Below the pieces are notes generated by a model that saw only the letters and a program-made list of their open reading frames with translations, made no database searches and was not told where the DNA came from. A DNA stretch of 64,000 nucleotides, taken from assembly GCA_949317995.1 (NCBI GenBank), contig OX439045.1, positions 8,788,174 through 8,852,173 of the forward strand, in the 5' to 3' direction. Shown here in pieces: positions 45,401 through 60,400 of this stretch. The position numbers and the translations under genes were made by a program. Every line of letters begins with the position of its first letter. Position 1 is the stretch's first letter. The stretch comes from Acholoe squamosa. Taxonomy: Eukaryota > Annelida > Polychaeta > Phyllodocida > Polynoidae.

Positions 45401-48400
45401 CCTTGTGGTCGAAATAGATATATGTTAACGACTAGCAAACCCCTGGCTTGTTCAAATCTGAGTGGGAGGGGGATGGGATTTTTAGTCTCAACTCAAAAAC
45501 AATTTCACCCATTGTGTTACAAAGACAACACAATAGAAAAGACAGGGGACGATTACCTGTATAAAATTATAAAGAGAAAGGGTTATTCTGATGGTCTGAC
45601 AATGAGTGAGTGAGTGAGTAATAGAGGTTTAACGCCATTTCGACAGCTAAGGTCATATTCATGGCGAGAACTATATTACACAATTTCACAGAGGAATGTG
45701 CCAGTGCCCGCACATATGTGCACCACACTTATCCTGAGGGGATAGGAAAGAGGAGAAATAGACCCTTTTAAGTGGGCTAGGGAGGCCCGAGTCTGACAAT
45801 AAATCCATCTCTATAATGTCAATTGTATAAAGTGTTAATCATCTATTCACATTGTGTCCCCATATGCGATACATGTTAACATTGCAATATCATGTATGTG
45901 TGAGGAACTTTTAACTTGGGAAGGCTTAAATATGACAAACAAAAGTTGAACATGTAAACTGAAAGATGTGGATTCTCTCATGCACCAAAGCATTATCCTA
46001 TAATATTATGTAGAGAATGTTTTATTTGTATTGAAGAGTATTGTGACTAAAATATCTAAACTATTACTTGCTGGTGTAAACCAGTTTCCAGCTTCTCAAA
46101 CCGAAAACCCTCTAAGAGCAGGACTCTTACTGAGAAAGAGAAAAAAAATAAGCCCCCCCCTCCCGTCTCTAATTCAGCGGGAGGCTTTCATCTTGCCTTG
46201 CCTTTTTCGTGTCCTAAAAACAAATGTGTAGTAAAAATAAATGGAATGTGTGTACTGAAAGAGGTGGAGGAAAAATGTAGATTCGCCCCATCAGCCTGCC
46301 TGCTGTCATGTACCAATGTGCTATCCTACAATATCATGTGGAGAGTGTTTATAGCTATTAAAAATCATTGTGAATAGAATATCTTAACTTAAACTTGCCT
46401 TGCTTTTTTTTGAAAAAGAATATCTCTAGAAAAAAATATTTTACAAAATGATTTAGAGATTACTTTTTCATGAAAGAACCAAGGCTAAAGATACACAAAT
46501 GAGGTCATGTGATGGTGGGGAATTCAGATACTCAATGCTGATTGGCTGAACAAGTAGGTCAGGGGAGGGGAGAATTAACGAATCATGTGACCAAATGCTG
46601 GCCTCTGTTTGGCTGTCACCCTTAGGGGCAATTTCTTTCTACTAGTCTGCACTCTTAGCCGATACATACATGTGCTATACTGCTATGACTTTTATTGTTT
46701 GCAGATGACATATGATAAGCTTTACTCATAAAATGTACGTAGTAGGTTTGTCCAGCTCATGGTGTTCTGATTATGCATAAGCCATTGTGTGTAGGACAAG
46801 GCTTTGGCAGGAAAATATGTGCCTGTATACATGTGTAGGTCTAATCTACCTCAATCTACCTCATATCGAGGTAACTATATTATCGAAGCAATAACTTGTC
46901 GGTTCATGTAGGTTTTCGAACAACTTTATTTAGGTACTTTTACAAGAAGACTTGCAGATATATTTCAATCTTTCATATGCCTATAGTCAATACCCCATAA
47001 GGTGGTAATGCTCTCGCTTAGGTAATTGTTTAGAGACAAGGTCAGCCTACCAACTTGGTAGGACTGCAGAATATATACCTCTCATTACAGTTGATTGGTT
47101 CTGCACTGAGCACCCTCTTGTCCGTTCCCTACTTAACACTGCTCCAGGCCACCTGTGGTGCCCGCTTATGAGAGACATAGGAAACGCTCGTGAAGAGTGC
47201 CTATCCCACTACAATATGGTACATGGAAATAGTCTCCGATACATATTAACCTCAACACACCATAAATACAATTCCCTACACTACCCCTCTCCAGATATAA
47301 CTAGTGGAAAATAGTGATAGATAAAGTAATGATTTTACCATAGTTTATCTATACATTTCACCTAGGGAATCGAGACCACAGCAAGATGTAACTATCATAT
47401 GTATATATGATAAGTGATATCCAAGTAGAAACCCAATACACCAGTTCTAAAAAGAACTATTAAACAGATCATGTAACCTCAATATAAAATGAATGAGATT
47501 CGTAATAACGTTCTCGAAATATCAACAATAGTTAAATACAAGGTTTTAACATGATACTGACTTACATTGTTATGGCAGTAGTTAATACCAACATGATATA
47601 AAACAGAGTTCAACCTGCATAACCTTGAGAGCCCTACTTCATTCAGCCTCCATTGGAAAGATCAAGGAAGTCCATATCCTACCTCCAGGGTTAACACTGA
47701 ACAGGTTCCATATGGGTACTCCTGAGCAATAATAATATCAAAGCTCGGCTCCGATAGTGTAACGCTACATAATAACAATATCCACAACCTATACCCATGC
47801 ACCAGGTTGTATATGAGTGATCTCATTTGGAACATACAAATCATTTTCATAAATATAATCACACATCTTTAGAGACGTAAATCCATAGTATCAAGTAAGT
47901 AGAAAACATTGGGCTGAATGACATTGAGCCAGGAGTGTGAGTCCTTTGGTATAAATATACATACAGGTAAGTCCTTTGAGATGAGCTGTCAGATAAGTCC
48001 ATGGCATATTGTAGTATATAGCGTTAACAAGGTAAGTCCAGGGATGAAAGTCACAGAGCACGAAAATCCCTGAAATGGTCCAATTTTCGCCCGAAAAAAC
48101 CTGGGTTTCTATATGAATGTATAGGGCCCTGGAACTTCAAAATCCCTGAGATCAGGGAATTCCCTGAAGACTTTCATCCCTGTAAGTCCAGTTTAGATAT
48201 AGTGGTAATATCTGGATGGTGCCAACCTTTTCTTCATGGAGATTTATATCCCCAAAGTCTTAATCATCATCTCGACAGGTTATCCAGATAGCGTGTATAT
48301 AAAATACAACGCTGCTCTTTAGCTTTAGAGGATCTGCTATGTAAATCAATTAACAAAATCTGCAGTAAGTATTCCAGATAAAAAAATTTAATCCAAATCG

Positions 48401-51400
48401 TCTTTGTCAGGTGATCCCTTCAACCACTCTCGAAGTTGAAAAGGTTTACCATTCCACTCGTTGAAGGTGTGACCTCTCATTCGAAGTTGATCCAAGATGG
48501 ATGTCTCTTGCGTGACTTTAACTTCCCAGTACTTTTTTGCATTTTTCCACCATTGGACTTCATTGCGAAGTCATTTCTCTTCCTGTTCATACAGTGCCCC
48601 TTTTTCAGCATCATGTATTCCACCAACACAGTTGAGAGTATTCTCTACAACTGTATTCCCAAAGGTCTCGAGAGCCTTTGAGAATTTCCCTTGCCAATCT
48701 TTCATTAACTTCTCTTGAATGTCAAAGCTAACGAGGTTGTCAGGACTGAAATACTTTATTCAGGGAAGCTGTACAACCTTTGCTCCAGGAGGGATTTTGG
48801 GTTGTTTCGATGTAGAAGCCTGAGATTGTGGCTTCTTCTCTTTCCAGAGAAGAACAGTTTGACTTTCAGGCCCGCTAGGTGTTAATGTCGGGTAGTCATC
48901 CACTGAAGAAGAGGACAAACTCCCGACATGAGCTTTAGAACTAGGACTATGACTCCAATCAGTTTTCTTAGAGTCAAAGGTCACTGGCTTTGCTTTTGAG
49001 TCTACTTTCTGAAGAACAGAAGTACCCCCTGCACATACACGGTCCCCCACTTGTTAACTAAAGACTTCTTCCTTGAAATACCGTAGGCATTTTTCTCTTC
49101 TGCTTTCCTCTTTAAGGGATGGGCAGCTTTATCCCATTCTTTCATCTCCACATAATAGGCATTCCTCAAGTGAAGTCTGCCTATTACAAACGAGACGACA
49201 TACCTTACAAGCAGTTTTCCATTGACATGTTTGCCAACAGACTCTTTAAGCTTCAAGACATTGGTCTCGGAGCTCTCCTCTCCTACAATAGCATCTTTGG
49301 TCGTAAAACCTGCCATTAGTTCTGTGTGAAGGTTCTTCACACATCGAATAGCGACCTCGAACCATAATTATTTGAACCGCGTACAGTCATAAGTCCATTG
49401 GGACACTTTGCGCTCAGTTGGTACCTCTCATCAGGTACACCCTCATACACTCTGTGGTGATGATAGTGGACCTCGTAGAGATGTCTCAAGAACTGGTCTT
49501 TAGAAGGCCACGTTTTCCCTCGCTGACTTGCTCATCATGATAAGAAGTAAACAGGCAATGCCATGTCTCATCAAACTTTGTCAGGACTCATTTCAGCTTT
49601 AGCTTCTGATCCTTTCAGTAATATGTTTTGTCTATTTTCCTAACTTGGTTGAACCAGTCCCAATAACATTGGAGGACTGACTCTTCTTCATTAGTCCAAC
49701 AAGGCCACAGTTTGTTGTCTTCCGTGTTGTTGGGGTAGACAGCAGGTGGAGCGGCGTGCTTTTTTCTGATCCATACCACAGTTTCTGAAGCTCATTGGTT
49801 TAAATCAACTGAACTTCGATGCAGCCTTGGGAAAGATGATTTTGTCATTCTCTGTTGGAGTGGCAGTCTTCTTGACCTCCATATGGATTCATCACTCTTG
49901 ATGGCTTTCTTGGCTTGTTCAAGCTTTGGCGGCTGCAGCCTCGTCTCTAAGCTTCTTCTCTCTGGCTTCTTTAGCCACCATTTTCTCTTCTCTTTGCGAC
50001 ATGGTTTTCTTGCTGCTATCATGTACACTTTAATAAGGCCATAAATTGTAACATATGATTGTATTAATGCATATGAAATAAGGAATTTATACATATGAGC
50101 GTTCACGGTCCACTGAACACCAGACAGGTGAATATATAATGTAAAGGACCAAAGTGACCAACCTCATGGTCCACTGACCATGAACAATAGTGTATATAAT
50201 TGTTTAAGGAACAAAAGGTCTGACCTAATGGTTCACCAACCAAGAACAATGCTGTATATAATTATTTAAGGACAAGCCAGACCGCCATCACAGGCCGCTG
50301 AGCAACAAAGACCAACAATAGGCTACTGAGATTACAGCATTATATACTTCCGGTGGTGTTTATGCCCTCTCACTCAAGTCACAGGCCGGATTTCAGACCT
50401 GACCCAGATGCGCCAGGATAACGCGCATCTCATGGTCTTAATTCGGTGTCAAAACTCCCATTATTAAGGAACTTAGGTGACCGAGAGTGTTCGGAGCTCC
50501 CAGTGTGCCACAGACCAACTGGCGTGAATTATGCAAATTGCAATCTGTGGTGGTCGCGAGTCTTCCTCGAGGTACCTTCGACCATGTTGATGGTCCTCAT
50601 GGGCGACATCGAGAGCACCTCTCTTACCCGACACCTGGGGGTGCTGGAGTCCAGCGCCACGTCACCACATGGTCACGTGACCCTCAACTCTGGTGTATAT
50701 AAGGCTGTTTCACGGCCTTCCTCAGGGTCAGTCCAGTCGAAACGGACCATCATGAGCGATGGTCAGCCACTGCCTGGCTACCGTGAACTAATACTTCTCT
50801 GTGTAGGTGGGAAGGTGTATGTTACTTTGTTGAAGTAGACACTAGAAGGCTGTGCTAGTCATCTAGTGTCGAGATTGTTTAGTAGGTTGAACGCTACTAC
50901 CTGTGAACTGCCATCGAGAACGACTGATGCCTATGTGTTGTTGACAATAAAGCTTTTACTGGAACCTGAATAGTTGTTCTTTGTTGTCTATCGAAAGATT
51001 CGATTAACATCGAGGGGTAGAACGCTACACTGGTGCCGTGACCAGTTGTTAACTTTAGTGCGCATAGGTACTGCGAGCTTAAGTTTAACATGCAGGGCCA
51101 CTTGGATGAAGGTGATGACCCTGAACACCAACGTCAAGGGGCTACAGGTCCATTAGTGGATATAAACGATCCACTAATTGGTGGTGGTTTAACCCACTCA
51201 CTGATAACAGGTCCATCGATTGACCCGCTGGGCCTGTATCAAAGGAGTTGATTACTCAATTGGCGAGTACCGACTCAACTCTCTCCGGCTGCTGAGAATT
51301 TCCTTAGGACGCAGAGTTTGTCCTATGTGGAAAGGACAGCATCGCCAGTGGGAACTCCAATAGGCCTTGGTAGTTGGTCTTTCGAGGGTCCTTCTGCCGT

Positions 51401-54400
51401 TTCTATACCTGGAAGCGTAAAGAACGACAGGGGACTCACCGAAGAGTTTTTGCATGAGCAAGAACACCAATTACGACAAGGTCGTCATCAGTTGGATACT
51501 CTCACGAGTAACACCGCAAAAGCTCAGGAGAAGAGTGTAGAAATAGAGCTGAGATTGGAACAGCTTAGGCAGCAAGTGTTAGAGACTTCAAACAAAACTC
51601 AAATCGCTAATCGAGAACTTGAAGATTTTCAAGGGAAGGTCAAACAACTCTCCGGTGAGAAAGAGTTTTTGCTTGCTATGAAGTCTGAGATCGAGCATAG
51701 TCGATTGACAGCTGCAGAGTGTCAATCACTAAAAGCAAAGATCGAACATGTTGCAACTAGCCGCCGAGAATGTGTCGAGAAAGCTCGAAACGATTTTTGG
51801 GATGCTCATCACAAGCAGACGTCCCTCAAATATAAGTTGAAAATACAGGAAGTAGAGAAAACTATGTTGGAGGAACAACTGCAAGAGGTGAAGCATGAGC
51901 TGAGTCAAAAATCAGCAGAGCATTCTGAAGAAGTAGCTGGTCACCTTAATGCTTATGAAAAGCAGGTCGAGAAGCTACATCAGGAACGAGAAACATTACT
52001 CTGTCAGATGCAAGCTGACGAGGATGCTCGAGCCAGGGATGAGGAAGAAATGTGTCGTTGCTGTGAGGAGCGTATCATACATGCTGATAAGTTGGCTGAA
52101 TATCAGATTTTGATGGAACGGAAAGCAAGGCATGAGGTCGAGCTTAAAGCCATACAATCTGAGACCTTAGTAGCTTAATCTCTGAAGGATCAGAAGGATT
52201 CGAGTACTTTGGAAGGCATGAGTGGAAAAAACGATAGACTCCTACAAGAGATAACATCTCGTAGAGAGGCAGATGAAGCCAAGGTTAATCAAGAAGTGAT
52301 GAACTCACACTTGAAGAAAGTCTACGGGAGCAAACAGAGGAGAAGCAACAAAGAAGTGAATGCAGCACTGCTAGAGTTGCTACCTCAGGAGATCTAGCCG
52401 AAAACCCTGACTACAGGGAGTGGCTTAGCCGTGCCATGATGGAGGCTAAGCAACTCTTTCGCCTAAGCGAGCAATGAGATCTCTCAAAAGCAGAACCTAA
52501 CCGACTGGAATTCCTAGTATCGGAATTGAGACAGGCGCAAAGTTTGAAACAACAGTTGGAAATCGATCGAATGGTTGGGGCCATCGACAACATCTCGAGA
52601 GTAGAATCGAGATCGCATCGAACTCAACCACTTCCTTCGATGCCGCCTGCTGATGGTCTAAGTGATGTAATCGAACAGTTTTTGACTCCTATCGCTCGAC
52701 AGCAAGATGTTGACCCGCCTAAGTATAAAGATATCAGGTTTGAGGCTTCATGAGTTAGTGATGCTGGATCTGGTAATACTTGGGGGATGAATCATAGTCG
52801 TGCAGATACCACTATGAGAAACATGGGGATGGACCATCAGATACCTAGGAGAGGTACAACATTTGCTCTAGATCAGGTCAGAAGATCAAGTAGAATGTTT
52901 GAGAATACCTCTATCGGGCACGAACCGGCTCGAACTAGGTCAGTCAAGTGTCCCGCATTTACTTGGAAGGATGATTGGCTCTGTTGGTACCATGGATTCA
53001 ATCATGTCTGTCGAGTAAATGTATGGACCTCGAGTTTGGCATTAGCTCAACTTCTCATGTTACTTCAGAATGGCCCCGCCGCTGAAACTGTGTGGCTATG
53101 GGAGGAACATGGCAACAGGACCCTTGAAGGGCTGGTAGATATGGTAACTGAAGCCATGACCTCAAGCCTGCAGGATCCTATAGTCAGTATGGAGAAGAGA
53201 CGCCAAGGCAATAATGAAAGCATTAGAGCTTATGGCTTTGCTTTAAGAAGACTTGCCGGCAATGCCTACCCAGGTGTGGACTTCTCAGTTGAATGGCTAA
53301 TAACCAAGGTCAATCAGTCAATAGGAGGATTGTATGACACTGATTTGCAACAAAATGTGTTACGAGAGTAGCGCACATACATGTCTCTTAAGGACATCAT
53401 GGACTTGACAGATGAGTTGTTGAGAAAACGACAACTACTGCCTAAGTTGGTGACTCCTACTTAGACAAACAATATGTTGGCAGTAGCCGACAGTGGTTTG
53501 GTCAATGGGGAACAGGGTGATGTGTCCGCATACGCGAAAACTGTAGCTGGGAATAAGGGTAAGAGGTACCAGAAACCAGCAGGCAAATCGAAAGTGTCAA
53601 ATAAGGCCTCCAAACCCAAGGTACAGGAACAAACCCTCTCGTTGAGTCAATTACAGAATTTACTCAAGGCAATCGAGGGAGGGAATGTTCCTGCTACTGA
53701 CTCGGAGAAGCCGAGTACCCCTCCATCTGACGCCAAGTGTTGGAATTGTAAGAAGCAGGGGCATTTTGCACGAACATGCCCCCAGCCTATTAAAGGTCTA
53801 CCACCTGACGCAACGGAAAACTGAGGCGGGCGGCTCGACGTGGCAATCGAGCTGCCCGACCATCAAAAAGCCAAGGTATCAGCACCTCTGGTATTTCTGA
53901 TCAAATGACAGTAGATTCTAAGGAACTAGGTAAGGTCCCAGTAGGGCTGTCGAAGCCCTTTACCACAGCGGCACCGGCTGATCCCCGGTCGGGTTCCAAT
54001 GATGTTGGTGTTGAAAAAGCCTCAATGACCAATCAATGTACGAATGTCCAAACGATTCGAATTCAGGTTGTGAGTTGAGATTGTCTTCAATGTTGAGCTG
54101 TTGTTCATTCTGAGCATCCAAAAGGCTTAGAGTGCCTACACCCAAGAGTTCATCTTCCTCTTGGCAGATCGGGGAAACCGTGTTACCCAAACTAGCAGGT
54201 GACATGTTTGCCGCTGCTTTTTGAAGCCCACTGTGGGAAGAGGTAGGCCCCTACTACCTCTACTGCCGCTTGCGAGGTCATAGACCCATTAGGGGATGTG
54301 TGGTTAACCCTAAAGCCAACCAGCACACCTTGTGTATATGGGGATTCAAAGGAGTTTTGTGTTCATTAACCTTTTTACCTTTCGAGAGACGCCAATTGCC

Positions 54401-57400
54401 ACTAAAACAATGCACACACCAGAAACATGTCTGTTTGGCACCAAGCCAAATCGCAAAGTGGCGGGATCCGAGCATCACCTGATATCATTTGAAACAATGC
54501 GGATTCGCAATCTCGCGGGATAGCCTCTGAACTTATGTCTTGTCCTCCTTTTCAAAATTGGGTCAACTGACCAATTTCCCATAGTGTTTTCCCCCCTTCC
54601 CTTTTGGGATAGCGAGTTGTTCAATATGTTTACCGATCCATTCAATCTTCCATGTCGACTTCCTTTTAATTCGTCAGGAGCTCATAGAGGAATTAAAATA
54701 ATAATACAGAATACCTTATAGCGATTCTGGTGGATAATTCACCCTCCACCCACGGGATCGTAAACAACGTCAGCATTCCAGCCAAAGTAATGCAGCATAA
54801 TTCTAGGGCTGTGTCTCACTCCCTCACAAGGAGCATCTTTAGACCTGGTAGCAGGAAGAGCCTTTTCAATTGTCTGCTTAGTCTTAGCAGATGTTTTCCT
54901 CTTCTGTTTACCTTCACCCGCCAAGTCCTTTTTCTTTTTACCTTAAGGTTGAGTTTGCTTAGGTTTCGGGGATACCTTCTCCATCTTTTGCTTTCTAGGC
55001 CTTCCAGACCCCCTTTTAGCATTTGTTGGGGTTATCCGTACTACCCCCCTCCCACTTCCTCTATGAGTTCCAAGTTAACTCCATAGATTTCAGTGGTGAG
55101 CTCCCTCCCAAACCAGGGTTATAATCCATCCACGTTAGATTTATACTGCCTTCCAAGCGAGGTCTGTATGATAACTGTAGACTTACTATCTTGAAGATAG
55201 TGTATGGGCCATCCCAATTATAGGCTAATTTAACATTGACAAGTGGGTCATGTGGACAAACAACTTTATCACCAAGTTTGAAGCGGCGAGGTTTCAACCC
55301 TGTGTCATTTTCTGCCATTTAGCACTTTTCTGTAGTTGGATTCTTACAGACTCATAAGCATGCTTAAATCTGTCTTGTAGGATTCAACAAACAGAATTGT
55401 ACATGGGGTCAGGACTGATCCCAACGACACCATATAAGAAATCAGCAGGCATTATGATGTCTTCCCCAAAGACCAACATGTTCGTCATGCAATTAGTCGA
55501 AACATGTACTGTATTGTTGTATGCAAGAACAGCAAAGTCGCAATGATCATCCCAATCGTCCATATGTGTATTGGCCGATGGTTTTAAGTGTTAAATCAAT
55601 GTCTGAATGAACCTTTCCAACATACCATCACTCTGTGGTCTGTATGGATTGGTTCAAGTCTTACATATGGCGAGATAATGACATATTTCTGACCAGAGGG
55701 AGGACTCGAACTCACGACCATGATCCAAATGCAACATCAAAGGAGCCCTGAACTGGAGGATCCAGCCCTTAGCCAATGCAATAGCACAGGTTTTGGCCTG
55801 ACGGTTCAGTAATGGGAACACTTTTGTGTACTTTGTGTAATAATCCGATACTACAATCATACATGTTATTATTAATGGTAGTGTTAAAACTAGTAAAAAT
55901 ATTTAGTGCTATTCTGGCAAATTGCACACTAAACAGATCTTGCACTAAACAATACTTTTACACATTCCAGGTCCTGGTTTACTCCTGGCAAGTAGTAACT
56001 CCATTGGAGATACTCGAGAGAGCATTTCTTCTCAAATAACCTTGACCTAAGAAAATGACATGCCTTCTCAGAAGGCATTACTATTTGCAATATCCTCCTC
56101 TATCCGGGGTCTACTTTACACAATCTACACAATAGATCTACAGAATAGATCATCCCAGATGAACAATTCAGGCCATTGTGAGAGAAATAGTCTCAGTTCC
56201 CTATTTTCCATCAAGACATCAGGCCTCACTAGACACTAACCCTTGTTAACCAGTTTTTTCAGACGAGACAGTGTAGGGTCTGCATCCTGAAACTTTCTTA
56301 TCGAAGGAGTCCACTGTAAAAGATTCTGCATCAAATTAGGATCTACAGGGGGTCCCACGCTAGCTACAACAGCCTACTGAGCATACTTTTGAAGCAGTGC
56401 CTGTATCTCATCACTTTGCTCCTCTGTACAGCCTTCAGAAGATTTTACCAACCTCTCCAAAGCTTCAGGCAAAACGTCTGCTTTGTCTATAGTTAAGTTC
56501 TGTTCTGTTCTGTTCCTGGATTCGAAAGGGGCATGACAGTCCATGATCCATTCGAAACCAAGGCATCAACAGAAACCAACCCATCACTTGCAAGATACTC
56601 AGTATCAGGCTCCACCACAGACTCAATAGCACTTAACTTTGGATTACTCCTCATGAGTACATCACATGAAGTTCCTGCAGGTAGTTTTGTCTGTCTGAGG
56701 CCACTGTTGCAATCGAGGAAATCTGTTGTAACACACATTGCACTTAAACCTTGTAAGGTTAATCTATGGTTAGAACACCTGTACTAGGGTTAAGTATAGC
56801 ATCGTAGAGGGAGGCAAAATCCAAGCCTATAATCCCATCATCTGCTATGTATCTGCAATAGTAGGTGAGAATATAAATTCCTTTTCACCTACTTCCAATG
56901 GATCAAAGGTTCATCCATATGTTTGCATCTGTGTACCATCGGCTGAGCAAGCCCTTTCGGGGTGCCAGGCAATGCATTGAAGAGTCTAGGAGTGACTAGC
57001 TCCCATAACAACATCTTCCTCCCAACAGAGAAGGATCAACTGTGAACGTTTGAGATCTTTTTTGCTACCGCGATCTAATCCTTGTTTCTTTAAGTATTTG
57101 AAACATGGATGACTCGGGGAGAGTTGAGCACCCGCATCTCTTAAGACTTCTTTATGCTTGACTCCCTCTTTACTCGAGCTTTCATATTGACCATAACCTT
57201 TAGGCAACGATTTTTCCTTATTGACAGTGCTACTCCCCTGTTCGATGGATTATTACTTTCCACCTATTACAGTTCTAGCCATCTATACCACTTTAGATTC
57301 CTCTCACCTCACTTTTATGGTGAAGTTCCAACTTTGGGGCACCTAGTCAGCTTTCTAAGCAACCCATTTTAGTTTTCCTGCTTACCTTTCAGAACGGTTT

Positions 57401-60400
57401 TCACGGCAGGGCATTCCATCACCAAATGTCCCTTCTCTTGACATTGGTCTATTTGGTCTATTTCTAGATCGTTTCTTAGCTAGTTGTTTAGTTAAGAAGC
57501 AAGTTTCCTTAACTTGCTTCTCTACCATTGCACTGTCTGGCTCCAGTTTATTCAGGTTTATCAGACATCTTTCTCTCACCAGGCAGTTTCTGAGCTGTTT
57601 TCTCTGTAGTATGTTGGTATCCCCGAGACTGGAAACAAGCTGCATTGACATTCACCTCTGATACCTCAGGTACCTGACTTTCTATGTCTCCGGGTATTTC
57701 TTCCTCGAAGAATTCCGGGGCAAACATTGGATTTTTCTAGCCTGTGGCACTTTACCAGCCATCAGGGTTTTCTTTTTATTGTGGTTATCAATAACTTTGA
57801 AGAGATCATTGACAGGACTATCATTCTTCGAGCTATTGTACACAACTTGTTGCACTGATGGATCCTTTAATCCCGAAGCAAATTGTACAAACAATTCTTC
57901 TATAAAGAATTTGTTGTCCATGACATATGTCGATGTACTTTCCTCAAAAAACTTTGTAGACCCAACCCATATATCTTGGGAGACTCACCGGGCTTTGTGT
58001 ACGCTTTCGGAATTCCACCCAAGGATCTGTTCATCCTACTCTCCTGAAAACATAGCTAGTACACTCTATCAACTGTCAGAAAGTTCCACCAGGGCATTCT
58101 TCAGTCCATTTATTAAGAGCTACTTTTCCTACTCCTTCTCGAAGGCACTTACAGAGTTGAGGAAGAGCCTCCTCATCACTCCAACCACTAACTTTCATGT
58201 CATCCATAAACCCGCTAACCATTCCAGCCAAGGTATATCTCCCTTGTATGGTTTGGGCTGTGATGCAACTCTTTGAGCCACATTGGTTGATCTTTTGATC
58301 GAACAAGCAAGTTTAACACTTTTCTCGATGACATCATGTATCTAATCCCAATCTGGCTATAGCTGGATTAGTTATTTGTGTTTGTTTGATATATGTAAAG
58401 AACTATGAAAAGACAGTTTCATGTTAGGTTTATTCAGGTTCCTACTACAATCAAGCTAATGGGTTTCCGAATTCCGATTAATTTCTTAATGTTGTAAGCT
58501 ACCTATATAAGTACTTGGAGCCAGTGGGAGAAAACGCTCCAGTTCGTATGGAACCACTAAAGATTCTAGCCCCGCCAGTCACCAACCCAGCTTTTTAAAG
58601 CCACAGGGGTTGGGTGGTGACCCCTTGTGTCCAATTCAAGAAACCCAGAGAGCAGTGCTGCCACCTCTCCCGCAGCGTATCCGACTCAGACCTGAGTGAA
58701 CACCCCACTCGGGAACTGGCCTACTCATAGCTATGTAACACTATTATAAACCGTGCCCCTAAACTATCATATGAATCACTCACTCTAGGACCTAAACTAG
58801 ACCTTCGAAACAAGGTTGTTGTACTGGGTCTCGTTAAGTACCGCGCTCCACTAACTGTTCCATTTAGGTACTGGACAGTAGTAGTCGATGGATTCGGTAC
58901 AGGTTATGTCGAAGACTGTCCTGAGCCTGATTGAGCAGGTGTATTGCCTTGGTTAATACATGCAGCAGTAGTATGCATTTTGCCTTGAGTTGTTCCCACC
59001 GTGAAAATAGGAAAAAGTTGGTCTAGACCATGTTTATGCACTTGTATTACCCGCAGTGGACTGTTGGGTAGTCTGGTTTTGTGTACCTAAAGAAGTACCG
59101 TCGGTAGTAGTCCTCATTGTTCTTACAGACACTTCTGCTGTATTAGAACTGGTTTGTTTTGAACCAACGTTTCCTCCTGAAGTTCCGGCTTGTGACGAGC
59201 CAGACGGCTTTACTATCGACTGCACTCACACTTTAAACGCACTAGGTGCATTGAATCGGCTAACAGATTGCGCTTTCTGCTTTTCAAAGCCATGGTTTTC
59301 CTTTAGAATACCTTGACGAACTTCCTCATTCTCTTTGACATGTTTGTCCTGCTGTTTTACATTATATCTTTTTTCAAGCTCATCGATACAATTGTTCCAT
59401 TTCTCAATTTCAGCCTGCAACTCTTTTAATTCTATCGCAACTCAATAATTCTATTTTGGATTTTTCAGCCTCCTGAAGTGCCTTGTCCATAAATGCTACC
59501 AACCTCTTTGGTGGCATGGGATCCGTTTTCCTCGAACCTCCAGGATTGAAGAGACTTTCATCGATGTCATTTAAGGTGTTCCCATAATTTGGGCTTCAAT
59601 CACCTCCTCGAGCTCTTCCTCGAGTTCTCTTCTCTGTCTGTGCCACAATGTGCAATAGGCCTCTTCCTCTAGAGCTGGGAGGAAATGATTCTTCATCCAG
59701 CTTTACACCTTGTGGAACAAATTCATCCTCTTCAGTCTCATTGGAGTAGAGTATCTGTTCGCTTTTGAGCCCTTCAGATCCGACAAAACTGCCAGATTGG
59801 GTCGGTGTGGTAAAGCCTGAAGCCTCTCCCACATTTTCCCTTACTTTTAAACCATTCTCGTCATCCTGATGGGACGCCACCTTTGTCCGTTGACACCTAT
59901 GGAATCCTGGTCACGGCACCAGTGTAGGTTTTGCCGTTTTAAGATCTACCTGATATCGAGATAACTATATTTTCAAAGCAATAACTAGTCGGTTCCAGTA
60001 GGTTTCCGAATAACTTTATTATGGTAGTTTTACAAGAAGACTTGCAAATACATTTCAATCTCTCATATGCCTTTAGTCAATACCCCATGAGGTGGTAATG
60101 CTCTCGTTTAGGTAATCAATCAACTTGGTAGGACTGTGAATCCCCCGACTGCGGAATATATACCTCTCGTTAAGGTTGATTGGTTTTGCACTGAGCGCCT
60201 TCTGGTCTATTCCCTAGTAATAGTAATGGTTATAGTCTCGAATACATATTAACCTTGACACACCGTAAATACAATTCCCTACACATGTGTATTAGATACA
60301 TAATTACATTGAAATAAATACAATATTCACAGAACCTCTTTTTGCACTGTTTGATGAGAAAAAAAAAGGTCGTAGAGCAGTGGTAAAGGAAATAAAGTGC

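Larger units (their letters stand above)
50447..53824 (+). mobile_element. Plus-strand LTR-Gag fragment of a related gypsy element
   Basis: The LTR ends at 51029 (CGCTACA) directly before CTGGTGCCGTGACC, the same primer site as in the surrounding old element but on the other strand. The left LTR edge is uncertain (50447 by TG, possibly nearer 50100). Internal sequence encodes a coiled-coil Gag N-terminus, a capsid region and a zinc knuckle. I found no second LTR, so it is partial. Several breaks. Confidence 0.75.
46834..60283 (-). mobile_element. Old 13.4-kb gypsy element in a host intron
   Basis: Direct LTR-like repeats at 46834-47280 and 59923-60283 are flanked by a CATG duplication (46830-46833 and 60284-60287). 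On the minus strand the primer-binding site (TGGTGCCGTGACC) lies just inside the right LTR and a polypurine tract (GGAGAGGGGTAG) just before the left LTR. Remnants in order are Gag, a protease-like piece and integrase; I could not recognise a reverse transcriptase core. It contains later insertions (a plus-strand LTR-Gag fragment and a MITE). It is badly broken, with well over ten breaks. The LTRs have diverged in sequence and length, so it is much older than the 9782 element. Confidence 0.82.

Noticed and set aside
55861-56860. A reverse transcriptase in the old intronic element
   Set aside because: No RT palm or YxDD motif could be recognised between the protease-like and integrase remnants.
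46834-60283. Segmental duplication as the cause of the similar ends
   Set aside because: The ends have the primer-binding site and polypurine tract just inside and a 4-bp duplication outside, which fits LTRs.
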